From Pectinophora gossypiella (taxonomy: Eukaryota > Arthropoda > Insecta > Lepidoptera > Gelechiidae): DNA of 64,000 nt. A program made the translations under genes and the position numbers. The stretch is taken from assembly GCF_024362695.1 (NCBI RefSeq), contig NW_026063246.1, positions 930,001-994,000 on the forward strand, written 5' to 3'. Below the pieces are notes generated by a model. It had not been told where the DNA came from. It was given only the letters and a program-made list of their open reading frames with translations, and did not search any database. Shown in pieces: positions 21,076-32,141 of this stretch. Position 1 is the stretch's first letter. Each line of letters begins with the position of its first letter.

Positions 21076-24000
21076 ATGAACAATTCCAACATTTACGCTT
21101 TGTTTTATAGTGAATCCGATTCCGAATATAGCACAGACTCGGAGCGAGACTACTGCGAAATGTCTGAAGAAAAACGTAAAAGATACAATGCCCTAAAGGG
21201 TCAATGCAAGTCATCTTTTACTCGTTTAGAGAAGTTTTTAGCCAATGGTCAACCATCGGTATATACATTAGAAACGCTTGAAGTGCGTAAGCAAAACTTA
21301 ACAGAAACCTACAAGAAATACACAGAGATAGTTCTCGAGTTGCAATTGTTAGGCGAGCCTGAGGAGACTGCTGATGAGGAAGCGTCAGTAGAAGAGCGCT
21401 ATTTGCAATTGCTAGCCTCCATCGAACGCCTCATCAAATTATGCGGACCCCAGAATCGTTCAAGGGATACTTCAAACGTTGTCAAGCTGCCAGCATTAGA
21501 TATACCAACATTCGATGGAAAGGATGTATCATCATACAAGCCTTTTATAGAACTGTTCAACGCAGTAGTTGACAGCGATCAAGGTATTACAGATATACAA
21601 CGTCTTTGTTTCCTCAAGAAGTACCTGAAGGGAGAGCCATTACAAATTATCGATAACTTACCCATCGCCGGTAAGTCCTACAAGTCTGCGCTGGATCTGC
21701 TAAAAAAGAGGTATGACAATGCTGCTCTTATTATAAATAGCCATGTTACAAGTTTACTCGACTTACCATTGCTACATCGTACAAGTGCTCATCAGCTTCG
21801 TGACTTTGTGGCCACTGTCAGGCAACATATGAGTGCATTAGAAAATTTAGATCAACCGGTTTCTCAGTGGGACGCGTTACTTTCGTGTGTGTTAATGCGT
21901 AAAGTCGATCCATTAACAGTGCGGTTATTTCATTCGGAGCGGAGTGCCACACAGGCCACACAGGTTGTAACTGTTACTGATTTATTAAGTTTTCTGGACA
22001 AACGTGCAGTGTCACTAGAGGCTAGTCCCTCAACAAATGAAAAACCACCTAGCAAACAAAAATCTTATGTAAATTTCGCTAAGGTTACTGAAACTAGTCA
22101 ATGTAATATGTGTGCCCAAGGTCATAAATTATTCAAATGTCCAGCCTTTATTGCTTTAACACCACAACAGCGAGCTGAATTTGTTACAAAAAATAAATTG
22201 TGCAAAATTTGCCTTGCCTCTCATTCACAAAAATGTCGATACAAGTTCAAATGCTTTGAGTGTCATTCAGGCACACATAATACATTAATACATACTGCAG
22301 AAAACCGACCTGAGGCAAAGCCAGACACAGACAAGCCTAATCCACAAGTTAATTTGCATTCTTTCCAGCCTGTAACTGAAGGTGTCTTATTACCAACAGC
22401 CAAAATTTTAGTCAGGGGAGCCAACAATAAAAAGTTTATTGTAAGAGCACTCCTTGACTGTGGTAGCCAAACTTCATTTTGCACCACAGCTTTAGCTAAA
22501 CAATTGGGGTTACCATTGATCAATTTACAGAAAAATATTGGCACTTTGGGTGACAATTGCAACAATTATACAAACAAGGCTGTTGATTTAAGCATAGAGT
22601 CATTAGTGAAGGATTTTAAATTGGATGTAACTTGCTCAGTCATTGATAAGATTACATCAAAGCTTCCACAAAGTCCAATCAATTTAAATTCATTCCAGTT
22701 TCCAAAGCATGTTTCACTGGCTGATAATGAGTTTAATATTCCTGGCGAAATATCACTTTTGCTTGCCAGTGATGTTTTCTTCAAAATTATTTTAGATGGC
22801 AAAATTGAAGGTGGTCACAATGATCCTATATTATTGAACACTCAGCTGGGATACATAGTGTCTTATGCAGGTTGTATAAATTCATATAATACAGTAGCTA
22901 TGCATACAGTTCTTAATCCTGATCTTGAGCACTGCGTTAATCGATTTTGGGAGGCAGAAAAGGTACCAGATTTATATCATGAGTCTCTGTCTGAGAACGA
23001 GTATAGCGAAAAGGTTTTCCAAGAATCTGTATCTTTACAGGATAATACATTTCAAGTCAAATATCCGCTCAAAGTTGAATTGCAGGAAATTGACCCTTCC
23101 AATTCATATGCAATCGCATTACAAAGATTGTACAATTTAGAAAAGCGATTTCTAAAAGATGCTAATTACAAAGATTTATATGCAGGTTTTATAAACGAGT
23201 ACATTGAACTAGGACACGCCAAAATAATTGCTACAAAAAATTGTGATCCAAAAGATGAACCGTTATTTTACCTTCCTCATCATGGGGTAGTTCGAAATGA
23301 TAAACCTACAAATAAACTCAGAGTTGTTTTTGATGGGAGCGCAAAAACCAAAGGTGGTCTAAGCCTAAACGATCTTATGTGTAACGGTGCAGTTGTACAG
23401 CGTTCTCTTTTTGATATACTATTGTTATTTCGAATATTTAAATATACAATACAATGTGATATTCGTCACATGTATCGAATGATAGAAGTGCACCCTAACC
23501 ATAGATGTTTGCAAAACATCTTGTGGCGAGAAAATGGAATTATACAGACTTTACAGTTACAAACAATTACATATGGACTGACTAGTTCCGCTTTCTTGGC
23601 CACAAGGTGTCTTGTGGAGCTAGCCAACATATATAAAGAAAAGTACCCATTAGCAAGTGCAGCAATTTTGAACAATTCATATGTTGATGATATCCAGACA
23701 GGTGCAAACACTCTTCAAGAAGCCTTTCAAGTAAAAGATGAGCTCATTTCGATAATGAAGCATGCCAATTTTTCTTTACACAAATGGGTTTCTAATAGTA
23801 CAGAGCTGCTTAAAGACATGACAAACTTAGGTTCAGGTTACAAAGAGCTGGATCAGGACAAGTCTATTACTAAAATATTAGGCATATTGTATGATGCAGG
23901 ACAAGATGTATTCCGGTTGAGTGGTCGGGTCATAACCCCCACTGCTAAGGCAACTAAAAGATCTGTGCTCAGTTCAGTGAGTAGGTTATATGATCCCATG

Positions 24001-26232
24001 GGATTTGCTGGGCCGGTAACTATGAAAGCCAAGCTGTTTTTACAACAACTGTGGCAGTGCAATCTAGATTGGGATTCACCTTTGCCTATTGAGTTAGACA
24101 AAGGCTGGAATGAATTTTATAAGAGCCTTACGGAAATGCCGGATATTATTATTCCACGTTATGTACAAAGCTCTGGTGCAAGTGATGTTGAGCTTTTAGG
24201 TTTTTGTGACGCTTCATCAACTGGTTATGGCTGTTGTATTTACATAAAGACAAAAATTGATGGCAAGGTTTACTGTCACTTGCTTTGCTCCAGGTCAAGG
24301 TTGAATGGTATTAATTCAAAATTAACAATACCTAAATTAGAGCTCAATGGCTCCCTACTGTTAGCCAAATTGATTTTTCATGTGTCGTCGCTTTTAAAAA
24401 TAACAAATATTCATTTATTTTGTGACTCTAAAATTGTCCTTGGGTGGCTAGACACATTACCTATCAAGGTTCCTGCTTACATAGGTAACCGCATAAAAGA
24501 AATCCAAAAACTTACCAAAGATGCCTCCTGGCATTTTACGCCTGGTTTATTAAATCCAGCCGATATTTTATCTAGAGGATCAGATCCTAAGGACATATGT
24601 GAGAATACACTCTGGAAGCATGGGCCTGACTATTTAAGGGACTGTCAAAATTACTCATTTTATTTGTCTCATATAGAGAAACCATTCCATATAGAGTCTT
24701 ATAATTCCAGTGACAATTTATGTAATCTAAATTTAGATAATAACACTATACATCCTTTCTTTGAGAGATTTTCAAGTTTGTATAAATCAGTACGAGTTAT
24801 GGCGTACACCTTGAGGTTTATTAACAAATGCAAACGCAAAATTGTCAGTTGCAGAGAAATTACTGTAGGAGAGTTCAGAGAAGCTTTAAAAACCATAATT
24901 AAAGGAGTGCAAAGGCACTACTTTGCCGAAGAGTTCAAATGTATGTCTGAAAACAAGGAAATAAAAACTTCTCTGAGGTCTCTACATCCTTTCTTGGATG
25001 ATGATGGCATTTGTAGAGTCGGTGGTAGGCTGCACAATGCCAACATTAATTTTTCCAAAAAGTTTCCAATAATTTTACCAAAACATTGTCACATTACTAA
25101 ACTGATAATTAGACAAGAGCATTTGTCATTAATGCACGGAGGTTTAAAGCTGGTATTGAGCAACTTATCACAAAAATATTACATTATTAACGCTGTAAGA
25201 GAAATCAAAGGCATAATACACAAATGTGTTGTATGCTGTAGATATAGAGCTGATACATGTAAACAGCTTATGGGCTCTTTACCCAAGGATCGTGTTAATC
25301 CTTCACGAGTATTTGAAAAGGTAGGCACAGATTATTGTGGGCCTTTTGAAATTAAACAGTCTTCAAAGCGAAATAGTATTGTTAGTAAGGGTTATGTTGT
25401 CTTGTTTGTGTGCTTTGCTTCCAAGGCCATTCACATTGAGGTTGTTTCGGACATGTCAACAGACGCATTTTTAGCAGCTTTCAAGAGATTCATTTCCCGC
25501 CGGGGAATTCCATCAGACGTCTATAGTGACAATGCCACTACCTATAAAGGTGCAAATAATCAGCTTCAGGACTTATACAAATTACACAGTACTAAAGAGT
25601 TTCAAGAAGCTGTTTGTAGTTATGCTCTACAGAAAGAAATTAAATTTCATTTTATTCCAAAATACAGTCCGAATCATGGCGGTCTCTGGGAAGCGGCTGT
25701 CAAATCATTAAAATTTCATTTAAAGCGAATTTCATCTTTTCGTCTATTTACCTATGAACAATTTAGTACCATTATGGCTGAAATAGAATGCATTTTAAAT
25801 TCACGACCACTGCTATCTAATACTTATCAGGATCATTCAGATTTCTCATGTCTGACCCCCGGACATTTTATAGTGGGTGGTCCACTGACAGCTATTCCCC
25901 AGCCGGATTTAACAAATATTCCTTCCAATCGACTACGCTTCTGGAGGCATTGTGAACAGATAAGGCAGCATTTTTGGAAGGCCTGGTCCAAGGACTATTT
26001 GGCGTCTCTCAATCAAAGAACTAAATGGAGAAAAGACTTTCCTAATACTAAGGTAGGTGATGTTGTTTTGTTGTTAAACTCTAATGTCCCACCTCTCCAT
26101 TGGCCCTTAGGCAAAATCACTAAGGTATTTTATGGCAATGATAATAAGGTTAGAGTAGTTGAAGTTCAAACCGCTAATCATAAGTTACACACTCGAGCTG
26201 TATCAAAAATTGTAATTCTTCCAATAGAATAA
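21076..26232 (+). CDS. BEL-1 Gag-Pol polyprotein
   Basis: 1718 residues from the ATG at 21076. Gag carries the DUF1759-type capsid region (about 137-290, opening KLPALDIPTFDGKD) and cysteine-rich zinc motifs (CNMCAQGHKLFKC, then CKICLASH and CFECHSGTH, about 345-400). The aspartic protease (DUF1758-like) has LLDCGSQT near 460. Reverse transcriptase has CDIRHMY and YVDD (about 868). RNase H starts FCDASSTGYG near 1043. Integrase has its H-H-C-C zinc domain near 1344-1392 and catalytic D, D and E near 1416, 1482 and 1537. A DUF5641-like C-terminal domain ends at 1718. Gag, protease, RT, RNase H and integrase all lie in one frame. Length and order are those of a complete BEL/Pao protein. Confidence 0.95.
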   Translation: MNNSNIYALFYSESDSEYSTDSERDYCEMSEEKRKRYNALKGQCKSSFTRLEKFLANGQPSVYTLETLEVRKQNLTETYKKYTEIVLELQLLGEPEETADEEASVEERYLQLLASIERLIKLCGPQNRSRDTSNVVKLPALDIPTFDGKDVSSYKPFIELFNAVVDSDQGITDIQRLCFLKKYLKGEPLQIIDNLPIAGKSYKSALDLLKKRYDNAALIINSHVTSLLDLPLLHRTSAHQLRDFVATVRQHMSALENLDQPVSQWDALLSCVLMRKVDPLTVRLFHSERSATQATQVVTVTDLLSFLDKRAVSLEASPSTNEKPPSKQKSYVNFAKVTETSQCNMCAQGHKLFKCPAFIALTPQQRAEFVTKNKLCKICLASHSQKCRYKFKCFECHSGTHNTLIHTAENRPEAKPDTDKPNPQVNLHSFQPVTEGVLLPTAKILVRGANNKKFIVRALLDCGSQTSFCTTALAKQLGLPLINLQKNIGTLGDNCNNYTNKAVDLSIESLVKDFKLDVTCSVIDKITSKLPQSPINLNSFQFPKHVSLADNEFNIPGEISLLLASDVFFKIILDGKIEGGHNDPILLNTQLGYIVSYAGCINSYNTVAMHTVLNPDLEHCVNRFWEAEKVPDLYHESLSENEYSEKVFQESVSLQDNTFQVKYPLKVELQEIDPSNSYAIALQRLYNLEKRFLKDANYKDLYAGFINEYIELGHAKIIATKNCDPKDEPLFYLPHHGVVRNDKPTNKLRVVFDGSAKTKGGLSLNDLMCNGAVVQRSLFDILLLFRIFKYTIQCDIRHMYRMIEVHPNHRCLQNILWRENGIIQTLQLQTITYGLTSSAFLATRCLVELANIYKEKYPLASAAILNNSYVDDIQTGANTLQEAFQVKDELISIMKHANFSLHKWVSNSTELLKDMTNLGSGYKELDQDKSITKILGILYDAGQDVFRLSGRVITPTAKATKRSVLSSVSRLYDPMGFAGPVTMKAKLFLQQLWQCNLDWDSPLPIELDKGWNEFYKSLTEMPDIIIPRYVQSSGASDVELLGFCDASSTGYGCCIYIKTKIDGKVYCHLLCSRSRLNGINSKLTIPKLELNGSLLLAKLIFHVSSLLKITNIHLFCDSKIVLGWLDTLPIKVPAYIGNRIKEIQKLTKDASWHFTPGLLNPADILSRGSDPKDICENTLWKHGPDYLRDCQNYSFYLSHIEKPFHIESYNSSDNLCNLNLDNNTIHPFFERFSSLYKSVRVMAYTLRFINKCKRKIVSCREITVGEFREALKTIIKGVQRHYFAEEFKCMSENKEIKTSLRSLHPFLDDDGICRVGGRLHNANINFSKKFPIILPKHCHITKLIIRQEHLSLMHGGLKLVLSNLSQKYYIINAVREIKGIIHKCVVCCRYRADTCKQLMGSLPKDRVNPSRVFEKVGTDYCGPFEIKQSSKRNSIVSKGYVVLFVCFASKAIHIEVVSDMSTDAFLAAFKRFISRRGIPSDVYSDNATTYKGANNQLQDLYKLHSTKEFQEAVCSYALQKEIKFHFIPKYSPNHGGLWEAAVKSLKFHLKRISSFRLFTYEQFSTIMAEIECILNSRPLLSNTYQDHSDFSCLTPGHFIVGGPLTAIPQPDLTNIPSNRLRFWRHCEQIRQHFWKAWSKDYLASLNQRTKWRKDFPNTKVGDVVLLLNSNVPPLHWPLGKITKVFYGNDNKVRVVEVQTANHKLHTRAVSKIVILPIE

Positions 26233-26604
26233 CATGTTTTGATATTAATTTGTGTAATAATATTTTTCTTTAGTTAAAATTGAGTTCACCTTACCTTATA
26301 ATTTGCCTAGCATTTAAACATAATGTTTAGTATTTAACTAAAATTAGTTTATAATTAAGTATTAAGTATTACCAAGCAAATTTTTCTTTGACCAAGAAGC
26401 TTCTTTACTAAGTGGTCACTTTCAAAACTTAAAAAATATATAAAATAGAAATTATTTTAAATTTAGGTTCCACTGTAAAATTTTCCTACTATCAGTGTAA
26501 CTTGTAGTGTGCGTCTCTTAATCAACTCAACATTTAAAAATTAAAGAAACTTCTTGGCCATTATTCATATTCTTGCATATTGTATTTGTTGCCCCCCCTA
26601 GATA

Positions 26605-26766
26605 TGTTTAAGACATAAATAGACCTATATTTTTTATTCATGGCAACACTTTCTCTTCCTTCAAACCTTAATTGTAACAGTGTGCTTCTCTAAATAAAAA
26701 TTCAATTAAAAATACAAATCCGTTTAATTTAAAACAAACACAGTGACAAAATTAGTGTCATTAACA
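26605..26766 (+). repeat. BEL-1 3' LTR
   Basis: 162 bp, followed by the AAAAC duplication at 26767-26771. Contains AATAAA near its middle, a likely polyadenylation signal. Confidence 0.92.
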
Positions 26767-26771
26767 AAAAC

Positions 26772-27151
26772 GGCACACCCTAATTTAAATAGGTAGTTAG
26801 TTTATAGATTAAAAGCACCGAATAGGTACCTAGGCATGCTTAGTTTAATAATTAGTACAGAGCAGTGCAATCATCATCACGCATTAACCAAACCAACTTA
26901 CGTCAAGTAGGTAGGTATCTGCTTCTGTGTAAACCTTACAAAACAAAATATTTATAATATTAATAGTCTAATAAATAGTAATATACTAAGTAGGTAAGGT
27001 AATAGGTACCTAAAATCTAGCTAGTCTATTTATAAGTAAATAACTCACCATCTTCGATTTTGTCCAAGTTGAGCATACGTATAATCCTTGGGTTTTTTAC
27101 TTCCACACAAAGATATGCACGCTTCGAGTAGCCACCATGAACAAATTAAAT
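26772..27151. other. AT-rich intergenic stretch
   Basis: No gene seen; many TAGGTA words and short repeats only. Confidence 0.4.
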
Positions 27152-27540
27152 AGAGAGATAATTATTACATCTATCCAACATTCGTCAATCATGACTTTTT
27201 ATTCTAACAAAAATCGACCTTATTATTACTGCAATGCGATCGTTATTTGTAGGGTCGTATGCTGACTGACGGAATACCGTGGTAAAACTACGATCACAAA
27301 TAGACAATCAGCTTTCACTCTACAAATAACGATCACAGTGCGATAATAATAAGGTCGTTTTTATAAACTTCGTCGGCAATAATTTTGTCTATGGGTGATC
27401 TTGGTTTTACCGTGGTAAAACCACAATCAGCATACGACCCTACAAATAACGATCACAGTACAGTAATAATAGGGTCGATTTTTGGTTGAATATAAAGTCG
27501 AGATTGACGAAAAATTGGTGGATAGATGTAATACCTCTCT
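27152..27540. mobile_element. Fold-back MITE with ATTACATCTATCC ends
   Basis: The left end AGAGAGATAATTATTACATC and right end GATGTAATACCTCTCT are imperfect mirrors. Inner arms also pair (CGTTATTTGTAGGGTCGTAT near 27240 with ATACGACCCTACAAATAACG near 27430). There is no coding content. Both arms contain TACCGTGGTAAAAC boxes. Confidence 0.6.
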
Positions 27541-27666
27541 AATATCTTTCTAATACCTCTCTTTGAGTGTGCAGCCCGCCGCCGCCGGCGCGGCGTAAGT
27601 ACAGTAATTAGAATAACACGACAAATGATTCAAATTATTGCCTTTAAAAGAGTTGTATTCATATTT
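27541..27666. other. Short spacer with a GC-rich island
   Basis: Contains CCCGCCGCCGCCGGCGCGGC near 27570-27595, sharply different from its AT-rich surroundings; no gene. Confidence 0.35.
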
Positions 27667-28102
27667 GGGTCGTTCTTCTTTTTTATCGACAATAAAAAGA
27701 CATTTTCTCGATTTATCGGATTTAACATCTTTAAAATTATAACGGCAATAAATATTTTAAAACATCATATAAAGATGTGTCTGTAGAGGACTATTTAGTG
27801 GTTCTCTTTATCTTGGTAACATACTTTTCTTTGCAGGCGCATTCCAAAAAATATTGTGACAGAGTGGCCCTTTTCATCGGAGACAGCATTTCAATTTACC
27901 ACTCTGTCACGGAATTTTGTGAAAAACGATCAAGCTACGTTAATAACTAATTGAGGAACCGATTAGTATTTTGCTTGTATTTTGAGTATAATAAGATAAC
28001 TATATTTTTGGACAATCAAAACATGAAATAAAATTCTAAAACATAACTTATCAGAAGCAGAACGAAGGACAGATCATTGTCGATAAAAAAGAAGAACGAC
28101 CC
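27667..28102. mobile_element. 436-bp MITE with 27-bp terminal inverted repeats
   Basis: Begins GGGTCGTTCTTCTTTTTTAT and ends with its exact mirror. Perfect pairing covers 27 bp. ATTT flanks both sides (27663-27666 and 28103-28106), a 4-bp duplication. A further small hairpin, GTGACAGAGTGG/CCACTCTGTCAC, lies at 27855-27912. No transposase. Confidence 0.75.
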
Positions 28103-28659
28103 ATTTACGAAGAGTGTAGTATAAAATATGTCATCGAAAAATGAAGTTAAATGAAATAACGTAATAGTAATATCAAATCTTGCTTGGAAAAAAAAACGTG
28201 ATTATATTTACACCAAACCGTTACGCTAAAAGATTCGCAGAATAGGCAAGTAGCTGGAGTTACACCAAATAGTAACGCTAAAAGATTCGTGGAATAACGA
28301 AGTAACTAGACGTACAACCACTGTCGTGTCGTATAATGTCGTGAAACATGTTAGTACGTTTACTTACGACTCGACCATCCTAAAAAACTTTCGTGTAAAA
28401 TCGACGTAAGTGTTATTATGACTTTACTATATGGGAAAATTACAAAAAAAAAAATCACGTATATATACTTACTTTCTTATTATGGGGGAAAAATATTTTT
28501 ATCAATGTTGCACAATTTCATTGTTTTTGTAATAATTTCTTCATTTTTACTGATATCTTAATGAAAATTTGTGAGAAGGTGTATTCGTGTACGCTGAATT
28601 GAATGGTGCAATAAAAAAAAAAATGTCGCTAGTCCACTTACTGCGTTTTTCCACGGGGG
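28103..28659. other. Intergenic stretch with short local duplications
   Basis: Two imperfect copies of a TTACACCAAA...GTAACGCTAAAAGATTCG motif lie at about 28208-28240 and 28258-28292. Otherwise AT-rich, no gene. Confidence 0.4.
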
Positions 28660-30500
28660 GTGCGAAATTATGTTCATGTTTTAAGTAAGTGGTCAGTACG
28701 ATTTTTTTCAATATACGGGATCGCTTGTCCACGCGCACGCGCACGGATGCCTCTTCTATCTACCCACATACTGCTGCCTAATAAGAAGAAAGAAGCTGGG
28801 GGGGGGGGTATTTTTATTTCAAAATACCCACCGGATTCCGCAACTCCGCTAGGTAGCACCGTTATCACTCCTATCACCCCCGGCCTCCCACCAGCGGGTC
28901 TCACCGGGGAGGGTGTGATAGCGTGTGTCCTGCCTGGTGGACCGCCTGGCATCGCGCAACAGGACAATTTTACACCGCGTCCATACGGGGTGAGCATGGC
29001 TCCCCCAACGGCCGGAGTGTCGAAGCGCAGGTCGCGCGTATTTGTGCGCACCTGCGTTTCGTCCGCAACCACCGCCGCCGCTGCAGTCGCAGCCATGACG
29101 CCCGCACCGCCATTTATTGGCACTACCCATCGGCCGCCCGTTTTCCCGCTGCCCCTGCCCCAACTTTCGGGAACAGAGGCCGCGGCAAAGAGGACTTCCA
29201 CGCCGCCGGAGCGGCCCCCGCCGCAACCCCGCGCGAGGATTACCCCGCCCGTCGCACTCTCCATGCCCTCACTGGACATGGAGACAACGCCGCCGCGCAC
29301 CTTCACCTTTGCGCCCACCAACCCCTTCTCGCCGCCCTCCATGTCCAGGCCGGACACGGAGATAACACCGCCGCGATCATACGCGGCGGTGTTAAACACC
29401 AACCCGGCTTCGCCGCCGTACGCGCCACCGCGCCCGTCCCTCCGGACGACGCCCACGCCATCGCCGCCGTCGAAGAAGACCACCCAGCAGCCGCCGCTCG
29501 CCCCCGCGAGCAGGAAAATCCCACCCATAGTGGTGGACCAGCTGCCGAACTGGCCGCACCACTTCCGCCAGCTGCGGGAGATGCTGGGCCACGTTCCGAA
29601 CGCGCGCCCCTACGGGAAGGGCGTACGCTTCCTGGCGAGGACCGAGGAAGAGTTCCGGCTCTACCAGCGGTACCTCACCACCCTGGAGAGAGCTACGGGA
29701 CTCTCCTGGTTCGCGTACGCCCCCCCAGCGGAGCGATCGCTGAAGCTGGCGATTCTCGGCTTGCCCACGGACACCAATCCCACCGACCTGGAGGAGGAAC
29801 TGCGCAACCGCGGTTTTTTCCCAGAGTACATCCGCCCCATCCAGGGCAGAAAAGGAAGCATCTTCTTCGTAGAAATACGAAGAACAGCAGGATTCCACAC
29901 CATCTACGAGACCACCGAGCTGCTGTGTATGCCCGGAGTGAGAATCGAGGCATGGAGAGGACGCAATGCCACCGCTGCCAACAGTTTCGCCACAGCAGCC
30001 ACAACTGTCACCGTCCGACGGCCTGTGTCCGCTGTGGCGAAAGCCATGCGGCCAAGGACTGCCTGCGGCCCCGGGAAGTTCCAGCCACCTGCTGTAACTG
30101 CGGGGGGGGGGGGGGGGGGGGCACCCGGCCAACAGCTCTTCTTGCCCGGTCAAGTTGCGCGAGCTGCGGAACACGAAGGCGGGAACCGCGCCTATGACCA
30201 GCGCAAGAAGAACCCCACTGCCACCTCCACCCTCAACAGTGGACCCCAACAGCGAGCCGACCGCGCGGAGCTCGCTTATGGCCGCGGCGAACGGCCCAGA
30301 CGGGCCCAAGCCGCGTAGGCCGAAGCGCATCCGCGCGAGGGGGGAAGAAGGCGAAGCCCCAAGCGGAGGTACCACCGGCCCCATCCAGCGAAAAATTGGA
30401 AGTGTTGGAGCAGACGATTCAGCTGCTCCACAACGTCCTCGCTGCCATCCGCTCACGGATCGACCCAGTGCCCATCATCGTGGGTGGCCTGGCATCCCTG
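28660..30500 (+). pseudogene. LINE ORF1 (Gag-like, zinc-knuckle protein), frameshifted
   Basis: A GC-rich frame with no obvious ATG at its first codon encodes a proline-rich, low-complexity N-terminus. From about 29520 a PRE_C2HC-type fold follows (PPIVVDQLPNWPHHF, then LAILGLPTDTNPTDLEEEL). Near 29950 the frame shifts, and the zinc knuckles continue in another frame: CHRCQQFRHSSHNC and CVRCGESHAAKDC. A third knuckle starting CCNCG is destroyed by a run of 20 G at 30102-30121, after which a third frame continues for about 100 codons. This layout matches ORF1 of Jockey- or R1-like LINEs. No endonuclease-RT ORF follows, so only a 5' part is present. Confidence 0.7.
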
Positions 30501-31043
30501 CTGGGCCAACTCACCGGTGGGCACTGACTGGACCGGGGCTGCCCACATCCACTACTCCCCGTCGAGTAGTCAGGACCGTGGCCACCCCCCGGGGGATGAG
30601 TTGACGCCTCCAGTGGCAGTGGAAGCAGTCCTCTCCCCCCTCCAGCCGACTCGACACCAGCTGCCCCGGCGACGGGGCAGCTCACCGGACAGGACACCAC
30701 CGCCAGCTGACGGGCGCTCACTAGGCCTCCCCCAACGGGGAACCACCCGGTGGGCTCGACCTCGCTGGCGGCACCACGGACGTACAACATCGGGCTCACG
30801 GAGGGGCGTTATCGCCCGCCGTGTCCCAAACCTCGTGCCACGCCCGTCTTCGCGGGCGGCGACTGCAGCCACATTAAAGGGGCCATGCCCCGAGGATGTC
30901 TCTCTGAGAAGAAACCACACGCGTCAATATACGATCAATCTTATATCTCATATATTGTTTCATTTCTGAACCAATATTTAGTGGGATTTTTTGGGCTTGT
31001 TCATGGTCCTTCGAGCTTACCGGTACTGGTGACTAGAGGTTGA
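30501..31043 (+). repeat. GC-rich tail of the LINE remnant
   Basis: The GC-rich composition continues to about 30900 with no ORF2. The stretch CACATTAAAGGGGCCATGCC near 30870, after which sequence turns AT-rich, may be the element's 3' end after an internal deletion. No poly(A) tail is evident. Short frames on both strands here result from high GC content. Confidence 0.4.
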
Positions 31044-32141
31044 CTGTGCCCAGATAGCCCGTTGAGCACTGACCAGGGGCGTAATGCTGCCTATAGTGCT
31101 GTAGCATTTACTACCAAGTGCAGCATTCGGCGGCAGAAGACAAAGGGTGCCTTTGGGACTGCTGCAAGTCAACCACGTGGAGGGCAGTACCTTTCGGGGG
31201 GAGGGGAGAGCACCCCCTTAGACATCAACAAAGAGCGAACGAAGCTTGCGTCAACTACTGAACTTTACTAGCATCTGGCAGGTTGACATCTGTCATTGGA
31301 AACGTCATCGAACTGTCAGTTTGATATCTGTCAATGGAACCGTCAGTGTCATCAGGCTGCCGACTTGCATAAATCATCGAGCTGTCAGTTTGACGGCTGA
31401 CGGCAGCTGTCATCGAGTTGCCAGTTTGACAACTACTGTCAGCAACAGTGAAAGCGACTGCCAAATTCAAGAAACGTCAAGTCAGTGTGAAGTATGTCAT
31501 CCAGCAACTTAGTGAATTTGTGAGTTAAAAGTGCACAGGACAAAATTGTGAGTAATTTGAACTTTGTTAACTAGGACTAAAAAACTTCGAGTAAATTTAA
31601 GATTAATGCATGTTAACCATTGACTTAGTTAATTTAGATTGTTATTTGCATGGACTTAGAATAGTTTCAAGAAAAACGTTCCGACGGGGAACCTATGCCC
31701 GATTTTTTTTTTTGCGACTTTAATGTTTAAAACACTTGTAAAAATTTTCGGGTCTTACGTTGGTCAACTTTGATAAATTCGTAAGTGTTCCATAATCACT
31801 TGAGAAAAAAAAAATTGGTTTAGTTTTTGTCAATTGGTTTTAAGATAAAAAGACAATTTCTCCAAAGTTTGTACCAAATATTGGTTGTAATAATGGCTGA
31901 AAACTATCTTAAACTACAATCTGATATTCGCAGAAAAATAGAAAAGGGTTACATTAATTTTAAGAAATCACCTAAGGAAAGAATTTCTATTGAAGCTCGT
32001 TTAGAAACTTTAGAAAAATTATGAATTACATTTACTAGCAATCATCAGAAACTTGTTTTTGAGGTAAATAAAGCTGCATTAGATTCAACTGATTATGTGC
32101 AGAATGAAGAATATGAAAAGTGTGAGGAAGCTTATATATAG
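31044..32141 (+). pseudogene. Fragment of a BEL-like element: 5' region and Gag start
   Basis: About 800 bp of non-coding sequence with LTR-like character is followed at about 31893 by MAENYLKLQSDIRRKIEK, a coiled-coil-type start seen in BEL/Pao Gag proteins. The frame meets TGA at about 32022 where a tryptophan codon is expected, continues with TFTSNHQKLVFEVNKAALDS and EEYEKCEEAY, and is then cut by satellite at 32142. The LTR boundary and primer site could not be fixed. It belongs to neither of the two BEL families in this window. Confidence 0.45.

Larger units (their letters stand above)
20598..26766 (+). mobile_element. Full-length BEL/Pao LTR retrotransposon (BEL-1)
   Basis: 6169 bp with short 162-bp LTRs (20598-20759 and 26605-26766) that begin TGTTTAAGAC, end CATTAACA and look identical to me along their length. 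Target duplication is AAAAC on both sides. A TGGTGCCGAAAC primer-binding site starts one base inside the left LTR. One intact 1718-residue ORF encodes all expected domains. Identical LTRs plus an open frame point to a very recent insertion. There is no purine-rich tract in front of the 3' LTR; instead there is a run of seven C, which is odd. Confidence 0.94.

Noticed and set aside
28674..30920. Many long overlapping frames on both strands (up to 424 codons)
   Set aside because: High GC content removes stops; only the frames holding the PRE_C2HC-like fold and zinc knuckles make sense.
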